Source of the DNA: Pollenia angustigena
Lineage: Eukaryota; Arthropoda; Insecta; Diptera; Polleniidae
DNA length: 64,000 bases
Direction of reading: 5' to 3'
NCBI GenBank assembly: GCA_930367215.1
Contig: OV884059.1
Location: 244,589,803 to 244,653,802 of the forward strand
Positions 45,691 through 57,256 of this stretch are shown here, one piece after another; the first letter of the stretch is position 1; each line of letters opens with the position of its first letter. The position numbers were made by a program, and so were the translations under genes. The notes under the pieces are model-generated. The model was not told the DNA's origin. It saw only the letters and a program-made list of their open reading frames with translations, and did no database searches.

Positions 45691-47203
45691 TAACACTGCT
45701 TGAAGTGAAATGAAAACTATTCGAATTTTTATTTGATTAAGAAAAAAAATGTTGTTTAGAAAAAAAAATTATTTAAAAAATTGTTAAAAACTTGTGCTTT
45801 TAAACTTTTGTATACTTTTCTTAGAATGAATATTAGTGCAAAAAGTTTGCAAAGTAAATAAAACTTAAAGTCAAATAAAACAAACTTCGTATTTCTGAAG
45901 TTACAATTAAAATAAAAAGTACAAATTTCAAAAGCACTCATTTACTTTGTTACTTGTTAATTGAGCAAATGCCTACTTTTAAATTTAAGATATTTAAATC
46001 AAAAACCATTTTCGGATTGGAAGCGATAATAAATAAAACTTTGCAAAATAACAACAAGACCTCATTAGGGGAAAGGAAATCGCTATCAAATTCGTTAAAA
46101 AGATTATAAATTGTTTGAGTTAAAGTTTATGATATTAAAAAAAAAATTTGGGGTTCTCGTTTGCTAAATGTATATCAGTTTTATTTCTATGGCGATTTTA
46201 ATTACTTTTAGGTAAATAAATACTTTTGGTATCAAATATAAGTTCAAATTTATTAATAAAGTTAAACATCCATTTAAAATTAATAGCCCTTAAGGCAGCG
46301 AAAATGTTGTTGTGTTTTCACTTAACTTAACATTTTTACACCGAATAATACAAACAAAAGACAATAAACAATAAACAAGAGGCACAAAAGAAATTTTAAA
46401 GTAAAAAATACTAAAAGGTATCAAATTATTTTTTCAAACAATAAAAACACTGATCCAGGAGAATTGAGTTAAACCTTCATTAAATTTAGCAATAAAATAA
46501 TTTTATGAAATAAAGCCCAAAAATCCATTAAAGAAAAACGCTTAAATATTGTATTATATAATTCTGGTTGTAATGTCGACCAAGTTATTTAAACTATATA
46601 AACATAAGCGTCAGGGTAAGTATCCATAACTGTGTCTAAATATTAATGCGTATCAATATGTTCGAGTATGTTTATTATACAACATATTTTATAAACCACA
46701 GAAACCAACAGATTTTCGTAACAATTTAATTCAATGACAAATGTAAACATCACCTGCAGAAAGAACCTCGACATGGCGAAAAATTGCAGAAGTAAAAGAA
46801 GAAATACAAAAAAGTATCTACAGCAACGGACGCTAAACAAAAAAAAAAACCATAAAAATAACAATAAATAAAAATGAATTTACAGATATTAAGGACAAAA
46901 GATAATAAATCGATGAATTACAACAACAATGTAAATTATCAGCTTACAAATACAACACAAGCAATATAATTTTTTTACACTCACACAAACGAATGTATAT
47001 TTTTTTGTTTGTATACGTACCCTGCAAGTATTAAGAAGATTTCTAAAACATAGAAGAAGTGAATGGCCGACCTTCGTCCTCACTTCTGGATGATTACAAG
47101 ACGGTTTTACATATTAAAGAAATATCAATGACAGATCCATCTTCTGACTATTGTCCTCAAAGTCACTTTCAAACGATTTAAAGAAGAGAATGCTTGTTTC
47201 TTA
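45691..47203. other. No recognisable feature
   Basis: A/T-rich spacer with no supported frame or repeat. Confidence 0.5.
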
Positions 47204-47206
47204 TAA

Positions 47207-47840
47207 AGGAGCGTATAGACGACATGTTTTTGTCATCTGACATGTCAAATTTCCCACTGCAAAACACATACATGTCGTGTGTTACCTTTTTAACTTTGCT
47301 TCTGTAAAAGTCAGCCGCAAAGTCATCTGACAAAATTTCAGTTAGAGCGTGCTCTATTTTCTTCTGACAAACCATCTGACATCAGAAATATATGCCGGGA
47401 AGAAACTGGCAGCGGCGTCAACTATTGACGGAATCATTAGCCGGCTGAAGTTAATATTTTACAATACCAAGATATGTATGCTCATCTTACCATTGAATAG
47501 AATTTATGTAAATATATACATAAAAACCGTTTCATTATAAAATTCTTAATTGGAATCTTTAAAATAAAAGAAAAAAATGTTAAGATGGCTAAATTATTTT
47601 ACGGCGCAAATAAATATTTTCGTGGCGGCAGCAAGCTATTTTGAAACCGAGAACTACTTTGGTTTCTGCAATAACAATGAGAAAAAAACAGAGACAATGT
47701 CAGAAGCAAATTTCATGTACGTTTGTGACCGAATATTATAAACCTTATGTAAAACAGCAATTTTGACAGACATGAACAATTCCATGTGACTTGAAAATTT
47801 GACATGTCAGATGACAAATACATGTCGTGTACGGGCGCCT
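47207..47840. mobile_element. Harbinger-like MITE H2, copy 2
   Basis: Flanked by TAA (47204-47206 and 47841-47843). The ends AGGAGCGTATAGACGACATG and the inverse of AGGCGCCCGTACACGACATG show it lies inverted relative to 31251-31850. Over most of its length it matches copy 1 closely. A ~30-bp segment near 47500 with TATGTAAATATATACATA is extra. Confidence 0.9.
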
Positions 47841-47843
47841 TAA

Positions 47844-48431
47844 GCAAACAATTATTATATAATAAATATATAAATAGCACTGATATCTCTGCTGAGAATT
47901 ATAATTTCTTAGTGTTGATAAACTATAAACCAAATTGCCTCCAATTCTAAATTAATTAGTGTGGTTGCTAAATATATTAAATAAATTTTTGAATAATCGG
48001 TGCATTCGCCACCTGTTTTACGTCAGTTTTTGGTATTTTTACGAGTTATTGCATTAAATCAGGATTTTTGTGGTGAAGCGGGCGGGTTAAAATTTTGTTT
48101 ATTTGAGGCAGGTTCTTTTCTAGCGAACCTATTGCGCTGGATTTTTGTAATAAAGTGCTGTAATAAAAATTTTGTCACCAACATTTATTTTTCTTTTGCG
48201 TTAAATCGTTTGGAAGTGAACATTATTTTAACGGGGGGTGTTTTAATACCATGGTAGATAAGGCCATTATGGCTTTATCTCTCATTAGTGTTGTATACTA
48301 TGCCTTTAGTTCTCAAAATTGCGTATGTAGTTAAGTTTTATTGACGACTCTGTTTTGACAAGCACTACCTGGACAAATTAAAATAGTGGATCTTTTGTGT
48401 TTATTATTTTGCTCTTTTGATGTGGTCTATA
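47844..48431. other. No recognisable feature
   Basis: Spacer. An 85-codon frame at 48000-48257 has mixed composition but no recognised motif. Confidence 0.35.
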
Positions 48432-48433
48432 TA

Positions 48434-48857
48434 CCCAATAAAAAATGGAGCTTCCAACGAAGCAGGTTTGTAAGGGAGAAACATAAAAGTTTCGCTTACC
48501 ATAGCGCTTACGGAAGACATGAATTTTATATGGCGAGTTCCCACTTTGAAGCAATACATTTTTGACACAATAAGCACATTATTCAGCGCATATAAAAATT
48601 GTTGAATGTAACGATCAGCTTAATACACTGAATATTTTTTTACAGTTATTTTTGATGCTCTCCCTTACAAACCTGCTTCGTATTAAGGGAATGCCGTAGC
48701 ACTTTAAATGTTATTTTTTTTTTTATTAAAGTTGTTGAGAGTTCTTTCACTTACTTTACTGCATTTCTGTATGTCTTATTGCGTAGCGCATAATTGTGCG
48801 CTTATTTTTTTAAAAGTACCATTAGTGCTTCGCAAAATTATAAAATTTTGTATTGGG
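48434..48857. mobile_element. TA-MITE family T, copy 1
   Basis: The tips CCCAATAAAAAATGG and the inverse of CCCAATACAAAATTT are flanked by TA (48432-48433 and 48858-48859). The interior shows GAAGCAGGTTTGTAAGGGAG and its inverse complement. TA duplications point to a Tc1/mariner-type source. Relatives lie at 29726-29985 and 55980-56762. Confidence 0.85.
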
Positions 48858-48922
48858 TAATATTACTTATATGTATAAATTGAAGAATAAATAAGAGTCT
48901 CAATACTTAATATGCTTGCAGA

Positions 48923-49078
48923 TCATCGATTGGAAGGAACTGGAGACACAGGCTGCCAGTAGAAGAATGTCTATACACATCGGTGGTGAGACCCATTCAT
49001 ACGCATGGATGATGTACTTGGTGGCAGGCAACGATGCTAGCAAGTCAGAGGAATCATTTGTCGTAAGCTTAAAGTTGC
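48923..49078 (+). CDS. Exon-like fragment interrupted by a foldback element
   Basis: After a good acceptor-like TGCTTGCAG (ending at 48922) an open frame reads DWKELETQAASRRMSIHIGG and HSYAWMMYLVAGNDASK, then SFVVSLKL at the target site. Beyond the foldback element, one 9-bp duplication removed, the same frame continues from 51696 as FDRHGTGNEKYFSCRL to a TAG at 51747-51749. So coding-like sequence existed before the insertion. I do not recognise the protein. Just downstream, another frame has RKLGLSGHFATDC, which faintly recalls a zinc knuckle. A retroelement gag fragment is therefore an alternative to a host exon. Confidence 0.35.
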
Positions 49079-49177
49079 GGCTGTAGGAAATATCGCCCAA
49101 AGAAAAATGGCCCAAAAAAATAAATGAAAAATCGCCCAAAAAAACTCCATGTCAAAAGCTTATCTGCGAAGTCGGCC

Positions 49178-49507
49178 TTCGTTCGGAAACAAGGCAGATT
49201 TTAGAAGCTTTACTTAGCAAAACCGGTACTTGTTATACCATAAAGCAAAAAATCCTTGCGCCCACCCAAAGGCCGTCTGCGCAGAGAAGCTTTAGTTAGC
49301 GAAGCCGGTCTTTGTTATATCATAGAGGAGAAAATCCTTGCGCCCGGCCGAAGGCCGGCTATGCAGAGAAGCTTTAGTTAGCGAAGCCGGTTTTTGTTAT
49401 ACCATAGAGTAGAAATTACTTGCGCCTGGCCGAAGGCCGGCTATGCCGAGACGCTTTAGTAAGCGCTGCCGGTATTTGTTACACCATAGGGGAGAAAATC
49501 CTTGCGC
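49178..49507 (+). repeat. 82-bp GC-rich tandem modules, array A (about 4 units)
   Basis: The landmark TTGCG(C) starts at 49256, 49338, 49420 and 49502, an exact 82-bp step. Each unit holds the hairpin GCCGGCCGAAGGCCGGC or a variant, AAGCTTTAGTTAGCGAAGCC, and TTGTTATACCATAGAGGAG. GC content far exceeds the flanks. Confidence 0.92.
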
Positions 49508-49544
49508 CCAAAAGTGTTTTCGTTATATGTTTAATATATGCACG

Positions 49545-49690
49545 CAGAGAAAAAACAACAAAACCATTTCTAAATGTTTAATTTAACCATGTCATTGTCA
49601 CCGACAACCATATAATGGTAAAATAAGTTTCTTTGAAAATAGTTTTGTTGGTTGTGACCATAATAAAACAGGTTTTTCTCTGCGTGTATG
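49545..49690. repeat. Small hairpin block inside the foldback element
   Basis: GCACGCAGAGAAAAA on the left and its near complement TTTTTCTCTGCGTGTATG on the right enclose TTGTCACCGACAACCATA. Related blocks recur at 50452-50615 and 51060-51170 within the same element. Confidence 0.75.
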
Positions 49691-50647
49691 TAGATCTTTT
49701 TTTGTATTAAACGTCTTAAGTAATCATGGACCTTATGACATTTTTAAAAATGACATAATGTCCACTTGCAAAGTGTCTTAATGCCCACGGACGTTATGAC
49801 ATTTTCAAAAGTGTCACAGTGTCCATGGACATTACGACACTGCACTTTATGACATGCCACCTTGCAAAAAGCTATATTCTGTTTTGAGTAATAGATTATA
49901 ACTTTGCAGTGATTATTTAACTATTGAATAGTGCACAAAGTTTGGCGGAGGGCTCAAATAGGTAGTACTGCCCATACTGCCGCGCAGCTGTCGAAGAAAC
50001 AATGCAATTTTTTACATAAAATTTACATTTGTATGTTACTAAATTTATATGAATAATAAACACTGTTTTGCAAATTGGGTAATTTAAAAATTTTTTTTTT
50101 TTTTTTTGGGAAAAAATTATTTTTTTCATTCATTTTTATTTTTATTTTGGGCCCTTTTTCGTTTTTTTTTGGGCAAAATTTCATATATATCTTTTTGGGT
50201 CATTTTTCATGTTCTTTTGGGCTGTAGGAAATATCGCCCAAAGAAAAATCGAACAAAAAAATAAATGAAAAATCGCCCAAAAAAATTGCATGTAAAATTG
50301 GGCCTGATTTCATATGAAAAATGGCCCAAAATTTTTGGGCTATTTATCGTTATTGTTGGGTGATTTTTCGTTTTTTAAATTTGTTGAAAATGTTGTATGA
50401 AAAATGGCCCAAAAAATGGGCTATTTTTAAAATTCTACCATAATCTTACATAGCAGAGAAAACCATGTTTTATTATGGTTGCAAACAACAAAACTATTTT
50501 TCAAGAAACTAATTTAATCATTATATGGTTGTCGGCGACAATGATTTGGGTTAATTAAACATAATATCGGTAGAATTTTTTTAAAAATGGCTTTGTAGCT
50601 GTTTCTCTGGGTGTATATATTAAATATATGTATATATATATCGAAAA

Positions 50648-50890
50648 TAAGGATTTTCTCTTCTATGGTATAACAAATACTGGCTTCGCTAACTAAAGCT
50701 TCTCTGTATCGCCGGCCTTCGGCCGGGCGCAAGGATTTTCTCCTCTATGGTATAACAAAGACCGGCTTCGCTAACTAAAGCTTCTCTGTATAGCCGGCCT
50801 TCGGCCGGGCGCAAGGATTTTCTCCTCTATGGTATAACAAACACCGGCTTCGCTAACTAAAGCTTCTCTGCGTAGTCGGCCTTGTTCGGA
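50648..50890 (-). repeat. 82-bp GC-rich modules, array B, inverted (about 3 units)
   Basis: The same module as array A on the opposite strand, again with an 82-bp step (GCAAGG at 50729 and 50811). Orientation flips at the palindrome GCCTTGTTCGGAAACAAGGC (about 50880-50900). One plus-strand unit follows it (50940-51045). Confidence 0.9.
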
Positions 50891-51749
50891 AACAAGGCAG
50901 TTTTTCGAAGCTTTACTTAGCGAAACCGGTTTTTGTTAGACCATAAAGGAGAAAATCCTTGCGCCCGGCCGAAGGCCGGCTATACAGAGAAGCTTTAGTT
51001 AGCGAAGCCAGTATTTGTTATACCATAGAAGATGAAATCCTTATTTTGGATATATATATTTAATATATACACCCGGAGTAAAAGCTATAAAAATATTTTA
51101 TCCATATTATGTTTAATTTAACCAAATCATTGTCACCGACAACCATATTATGGTTAAATAAGTATCTTTAAAAAAATCACTTGAAATTTTAACGGTATTT
51201 TAAAAAAAAATTTACACATTTTTGATTATAAGTTAAGTTGCGGACGTTGCAAAGTGTAATAACGTCCTCGTCCTCGTCTTCGAAGGACATTATGACACTT
51301 TAAAAGTGTCCAAGGACACTACGACACTGGACGTTATGACATGTCACCTAAATTTATATGAATAATAAACACTTTTTTGCAAATTAGGTATTTTTTTTTT
51401 TTTTTTTTTTTTGGGAAAAATTCGTTTTTGCTTTTTGGGTCATTTTTCATTTTCTTTTTGGGCCCTTTTTCGTTTTTTTTGGGCAAAATTTCATATTTAC
51501 CTTTTTGGGTCATTTTTCATGTTCGCTTGGGCGATTCTTCATTTGGGCGATTTTTCATTTTTTTTTTTGGGCCATTTTTCTTTGGGCGATATTTCCTACA
51601 GCCGTTCTTTTGGGCAATACTTCATTTGGGCGATTTTTCATTTATTTTTTTGGGCCATTTTTCTTTGGGCGATATTTCCTACAGCCTAAAGTTGTGCTTC
51701 GATCGGCATGGCACGGGCAATGAAAAGTACTTTTCATGCAGGCTATAGA

Positions 51750-52850
51750 GAAGTATGTGATGAGAATAGCAGCCAGAAGTCTTCTTAGACTGAGGAAACT
51801 GGGACTGTCAGGACATTTCGCGACAGATTGCTTTCGGATTTTGGTTAAGATTGGCGTTGGTCGCTATTGCCTAAGCCCGCCCTGATCCACGTATTACGTC
51901 AGAACTAGGCTCGGCTTTGGACAACTACAAAAACAATTTTTTTTTTAGAAAAAAAATCAAAACATATCGTGCCCTATTTGCGATTGTATCGTTAGCGACA
52001 AAAGGTAAATTTTACAGGAGTGTTTTTATTATTTTCTTAAGTTTAATTTTTTTTTTTTTAGTTTTATGCATTCGGTAGTTTTCAAGATCATGCTTAGAAT
52101 AAATGGATCATAGTACCTTTACGATTAACTATTGTTTTAAAAATAATCTCTTATTTAAATACAAGTTTTAACCGTCAAGTCTCGAGTTTTAGGAGAGATA
52201 AAGAGAGAGGAAAATAAATGGCAATTTTTCCCCCTTTAGTTTTTTAAATAGTGGAGACACTTTTTTGACACTTCTGACCTTATTTGAGGTCACTTGTCAG
52301 AATTAATAAAACGTTTCTTTATAAAGATAAGAGCAGAGAAAGTTCAATGATTTGCGAACAGTTTAGTGAAATTGCATTTCTCTTCCTGAACTTCCGCAAT
52401 ACCAAATGCTTTCAGGGTATGTGCATTTGTTTGTATGAATGTATGTATAAGTACTTGTACTCATTTGTACAATTATAAAAACATCTCTAGGGAATACTTA
52501 AACTCGTAGTATTCTTTTTTTTATACTTTTCATTAATATTTCAGTTATTATTTTATAGTGAACAAAACAACTCACAAATCGCACTGAATAAAAGAAAACG
52601 TAAAAAAGACAACATTTTATGAACAATTAACTAAAAGTTTTACAAACGGAAAAAATTTACATGTTTTTCATTTCAGCGGAAAAAAGCTATTTCCACTGCT
52701 GGCATTGTTTGCCTCTCAACATAAATATGTCTGTCCATGTCCATGTCAATTCTTTATTCAATTTAACGCAACAAAAAGTTGTACACTTGTAAAATACACT
52801 CGAAAATAATACCCAATTAGAAAAAACATTTTAAGTAACTTTAACTATTG
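51750..52850. other. Spacer
   Basis: From 51750 to about 51930 the composition is more balanced (continuation of the exon-like/gag-like stretch). Beyond that the sequence is A/T-rich without supported features. Confidence 0.4.
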
Positions 52851-52988
52851 TCCCTCGACTTCGAACGAAGACTTTGCTTCGTTCGCCTGACTTACATTTA
52901 AAATCACAAAAAAAATGTTTAAATATTGTTTTAGTTTTAAATGTAAGTAAAGCCAAAGACATTTTCGTTTAAAATCAAGGGACAAACA
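52851..52988. repeat. Imperfect 138-bp palindromic MITE-like element
   Basis: TTGTCCCTCGACTT and TTACATTTAAAA on the left face their near complements on the right (TAAATGTAAGTAAAGCC, AATCAAGGGACAA). The arms are about 55 bp with several mismatches. Confidence 0.6.
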
Positions 52989-53173
52989 GTAAGATTTTTT
53001 TAAACAGCACGTTGGCACGTAAAACATATTGAATGAAATCTCGATTGCTTAAAATAAACCTATATTAACATATGTATGTGACAGTTTCAGTTAAAAAAAA
53101 AGAAAAACGATTTTGAGGTTAACAAGTTAATTTTTTTTCTTATCCAAGGTGTATTTTAAAGCTTGCTTATGAC

Positions 53174-54364
53174 TAGTGTTGCCAATTTAGCCATTTTCAC
53201 CCTGTTTAGCCATTAAAATATGAGTTTAGCCATTTTTTTTAGCCATTTTTCAACTTGTTTAGCCATAAAATTTTTTTGCCGTTTTTCTTTTAAAATAATA
53301 ATTTTTATTTTATTATAAAAATTAATAAAAGTAAAATAAACATTTTGAACAATTAAAACGCCTTTGATTTAAATCACAACTTTTACAAATGTTGAAAATC
53401 GCTATAAACTACGACGCTGAAACATCTTTCAAAATAAAGGAACAGTATTCCACTATTAAATTTATAAAATAGATCAACACAAACATCGCTGTTTCTTTCT
53501 GGTTGCACGTATTTCAATAAAGGGATGCAGGCGGTAACAAACTTGTTTTAGAAATTTCAGAATTGACTATAAAGTTGCTCTCACATCCATGGTCTATCGC
53601 TGAAGTAGAGAGGGTGTTTAGCCAAGTAAACATCGTTAAAAGTAATTTCGGAAATAGGTTACATTAAGCAACCGTTAATTCGATTTTATCAATTAGGTAA
53701 ATATGTTTACCGTAACAATACAATATTTATACCACCACCACAATAGTGGGGAGGGTACTATGCGTTTGTGCTGATGTCTATAACACCTTAAAATATTGGT
53801 CCTTAGCCCACCTTTACGTATACCGATTAACTCAGAATCACGATGTTAGTCCGGCTGGCTGGCTGTCCATGTTAACCTTGTGCGCAAAGTACATGTCGCA
53901 ATTTAGAGATTATTTGATAAGATTTGTTACAAAGGTTATAATGTGGTGTAGGGTATCATAAAGTCGGTACTTTCTTACTTGTTTTTTATTGTAGATCTGG
54001 ACTCAAAAGGTTGGTAAATGTTGTCGTGATTATGATTTACCTTCAAATTATTTAAAACGTATGCTTATTTGAAACTAATGAGTGAGTGATTCCTATGAGA
54101 TGAACGATAACGACATCGAATTTTTCGATGATTTAATTTTTTAATAATAATTTATTTTAAAATGAATTGACGTTACTTCTTATTTAACAAATTGATCTTA
54201 ACTCACAATTTCATCGTAAACCACTTTAAATGAATTATTTCTGTTTTGTTATTAAATTTTAATGTGTTTTCATTTAAAAAAGCTTTAAGCCGTTTTTAGC
54301 CCATTTTTAGCCATTTTTTTCCGTAAATTTAGCCATTTTTGGTCACCAAGTTTTGGCAACACTG
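53174..54364. mobile_element. Non-autonomous hAT, 'AGCCATTTTT' family, copy 2
   Basis: The ends TAGTGTTGCCAATTTAGCC and the inverse of CAGTGTTGCCAAAACTTGG are flanked by CTTATGAC (53166-53173) and CGTATGAC (54365-54372), an 8-bp duplication with one mismatch. It is collinear with copy 1 at 9935-11149, including the internal fly repeat piece (53736-53995), so both descend from one already-composite parent. The 71-codon frame at 53746-53961 is chance. Confidence 0.92.
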
Positions 54365-54372
54365 CGTATGAC

Positions 54373-55977
54373 AAATGTAATGCAGTTAAAAAAACTGCGG
54401 TTTACTGCATTAGAAAGAGCGAATTGTCTATTTTAAGAATCACCAAAAAAGTAAAAATCGATTTTTTGCATCCATAGGTCCCTTTTAACTTTTATGTGTT
54501 TTCTTTATTTAATTGCCTATTGAACAATTTAAATTAGTAAATTAATCGCACAGATTTCAATGATGTGTTTTTTGTTTTCAAAAAAAGTACTTTACAAAAT
54601 CAAACATTTTTTTCGCGTAAGTGTGCTAACAATTTCCTGGCCAAGTGACATTTAAAAAGCGAACAAAAAAAAGCTTTCAAAACACACAATACACAAACAA
54701 TTTTACAAACTATGAATTTTTGTTTGTCCATTGCTGATCTTTACAAACAGTGTCAACCGCATGCGAGTGTGTTTCATATTGGTGACATCGTCCATGTAGT
54801 AGAACCCACAAAAACCAAATAAAACTGATTATTTAAAATTATTTAAATTCAATAGTACTTTTATTTTTTTGTTTAGTTTTTGTGGTTAAACACCAGCAGG
54901 TAACAAATAAACAGGCGGCGTTGGCATCTTGTATACAAGTATGCAAACGCTGCCCGCTACCCACATGCTCATATAAACACATGTCCTTTTAGTAATTTAA
55001 CGACCTTCCAGAGGTTGATTAAACAAATTCAAACAAAAGCGTTAAAAATGCAGCTCCATTTAAAATAATATTATTTTATTTGGCCAAAAAAAGTCAAATG
55101 TAGGCATTTTGAATAAATATGTTTGTATGTGCACGACTGTTGTCAATATAAATAAATGGCACTAGAACAAATAATAAAAGTAAATGCAAATGCCCACCAA
55201 GCATTTTATAGAGATTTCTTCAATAGTCCTCCAAAATGTGACTTCTTTTAGTATTTGTTAGGTCTATGTGTGGTTCTCATTTTAGGTGTCCAATTTGCTT
55301 TTTTTAGGTTAAGCAATTTAATTATTAAATATAAAAGAAGGTAAGATTCTTATTCTATTGTTCGCCTTATTCAGTGGATCCTGGAATACGATTGCTTTTG
55401 CAGTCATTCCCGTAATAATTTTTACGAAAAGAATAGTCCACAAAAATTTAGTAAAGTGTTTGAAAGCACTTAACGCCTATTTTCTACAGAAAATTTCAAA
55501 AATCGTAAATGAAGGGTTATGACTATTTTCTTAATACTGACATGGGATCTTATGGCAGAGTTTAAAATAAGAATTTTAAAAAATTATACACGTTTAAATA
55601 GGAAGCCAAATAAAAAAATTATTTTTATTACCAAATTAAGAATGACATTTAAAGGTTTGCTTTTGCTTCAGTTACTTGGAAGATAAAAATAAATAATAAT
55701 TATTAAAAAAAAATTTAAGTAATCTATTCAATCAAAAAAATATATGATATTTAAAAATTTACAGATATTATATATAAAAATTTTGTCAATGTAACACTCA
55801 ATACATGTTTGTATGCATTTCATATTTTTCACAATACAAAGTATATTTTGAATTTAAAACAATTGAGGTGTATGATCTTCGATGCGCTTTAACATAAAAT
55901 CCTGAATTATACACTTAATATTTTGAATAAACTTAAAAACTTCTGTATAACACTCAATAAATTTCTTTAGGATACAA
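54373..55977. other. No recognisable feature
   Basis: A/T-rich spacer. A tiny palindrome TGCAGT...ACTGCG...ACTGCA lies at 54382-54407. Confidence 0.45.
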
Positions 55978-55979
55978 TA

Positions 55980-56762
55980 CCCAGTAAAAAATTTTAAGGT
56001 TTTCGGAAGCAGGAAAAGTACAAGAGCGCTGATATATGCGCTGGCTATTACATACCACTTAGAAGCAACAGGGAAGCGAAAACCATTGAAGTACATTTTT
56101 AATATAAGTTAATGAAAATTATTTAATAGCTTCGCATAATCCCTTATAAGTAAGCAGGTTGTAAGGGAGTAGTTGAAATGATTATTTAAAAGAAAAAAAG
56201 TACGACCAAAGTTCAAAGTGCTTCTGTTAATCCCTTACATGGAAGCACGTTGTATTGCAATGATTTCAAAATGTGTTTACGATTATTCCCGACATGTAAT
56301 CGAAAACAACAGATGCTTAAAATTACTTCTTTTTTATTACGCAACCAGTCGGCAAATTGTTTTTGAGCAAACAGGACGCAAGCAAATTTTTGTGTGGTCA
56401 ATTTATATGCAAATATACGTTGTTGTTTTCTTTTTAATTTGCGTACAGTTTCGTTCTATTATAAAAAAATTACATATTAACTGTGTTGTGTGTTTGTTTT
56501 GCTTTTTGTTATTTTGCTGTTGTACTGTATACAACAGTATAGAAGCAATTAATCAAAGGTATAAAAGCTGCGGTTTTTGGAAGCTATTCCTTCACGGAAT
56601 AATGTAAGCCATGAAAAACGCAGTGATTTTACAAAAAAGTAGTGCTTCCAAGTGGGAATTCGCCATATAAGAATCATGCCTCTTGTAAGCAGGTTTGTAA
56701 GGGGGAATTGTGCTTCTCTCCCTTACAAACCTGCTTACCAGTAAGCACCATTTTTTACTGGG
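55980..56762. mobile_element. TA-MITE family T, copy 2 (long form)
   Basis: The perfect 13-bp tips CCCAGTAAAAAAT are flanked by TA (55978-55979 and 56763-56764). Several copies of the AAGCAGGTTTGTAAGGG motif and its inverse lie inside, as in 48434-48857. The 783-bp interior includes the 129-codon frame 56218-56607, which has no motif and cuts through repeat units, so it is not called as a gene. Confidence 0.82.
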
Positions 56763-56764
56763 TA

Positions 56765-57248
56765 GTTATTTTTATTTGCATTATAATCGGTTTTGAGTTG
56801 AGTTGAGTTTCCCGTTTTATTGCACTAAAAATCATGGAACGAAATCATTCAGTATAACTGTCTATGTAAAAATACCCGTTTATTTGAGTTCCGTTTATTT
56901 GCGTCACCCGCTTAATATTTTTCGCAAAATAAGACCGCATTGCGAAAAACAAGAGCAAATGTTTCGGTTAATTGTTTCCGTCTACTTAATGTGTTTTTGC
57001 CTCCACAAACGTAAAAAGAATATTTTGCGGCAAAAAGGATTGTACGATGAACGTACCTGATTTTTATTTTGTTTTAAAAAACCTAAACCAGTTTTTAACT
57101 CAATAAATAAAGAAATGTGTTTTATTTTGTATCTACACATGGGTGTTTCGCTTTATTGCACATCTTGCTTCATCAAGCGATTTTAGTTTTAATTGCGTCG
57201 GCGATTCAATTAACCGAGTACTGCCTAATTGACTTTCCGTTTGATTGT
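56765..57248. other. No recognisable feature
   Basis: A/T-rich spacer with no supported frame or repeat. Confidence 0.45.
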
Positions 57249-57256
57249 GTCAAAAG

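Larger units (their letters stand above)
49079..51686. mobile_element. Foldback/MULE-like element built of palindromic modules
   Basis: The ends GGCTGTAGGAAATATCGCCC... are perfect inverted repeats over about 62 bp. They are flanked by 9-bp TAAAGTTGC (49070-49078) and TAAAGTTGT (51687-51695). A 9-bp duplication fits Foldback and MULE elements. The interior is made of repeated blocks: GGGCGATTTTTCAT/GGCCCAAAA low-complexity arms, 82-bp GC-rich modules (49178-49507, 50648-50890, and one unit at 50940-51045), small AGAGAAAA hairpins, and GGACATTATGACAC repeats. The block order is largely repeated twice (49079-50220 and 50220-51535). There is no transposase. Confidence 0.85.

Noticed and set aside
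49178..51045. CRISPR array or bacterial (endosymbiont) insert, because of regular GC-rich palindromic repeats
   Set aside because: Units are contiguous 82-bp modules without unique spacers. They lie inside an element with inverted ends and a 9-bp duplication, in eukaryotic A/T-rich DNA.
51377..51748. 123-codon frame rich in Phe and Gly
   Set aside because: It is a translation of the GGGCGATTTTTCAT low-complexity arm of the foldback element; three frames are open at once.
56218..56607. 129-codon frame inside a TA-flanked MITE
   Set aside because: No recognisable domain; it overlaps repeat units and a minus-strand frame. A captured gene fragment cannot be excluded but is not supported.
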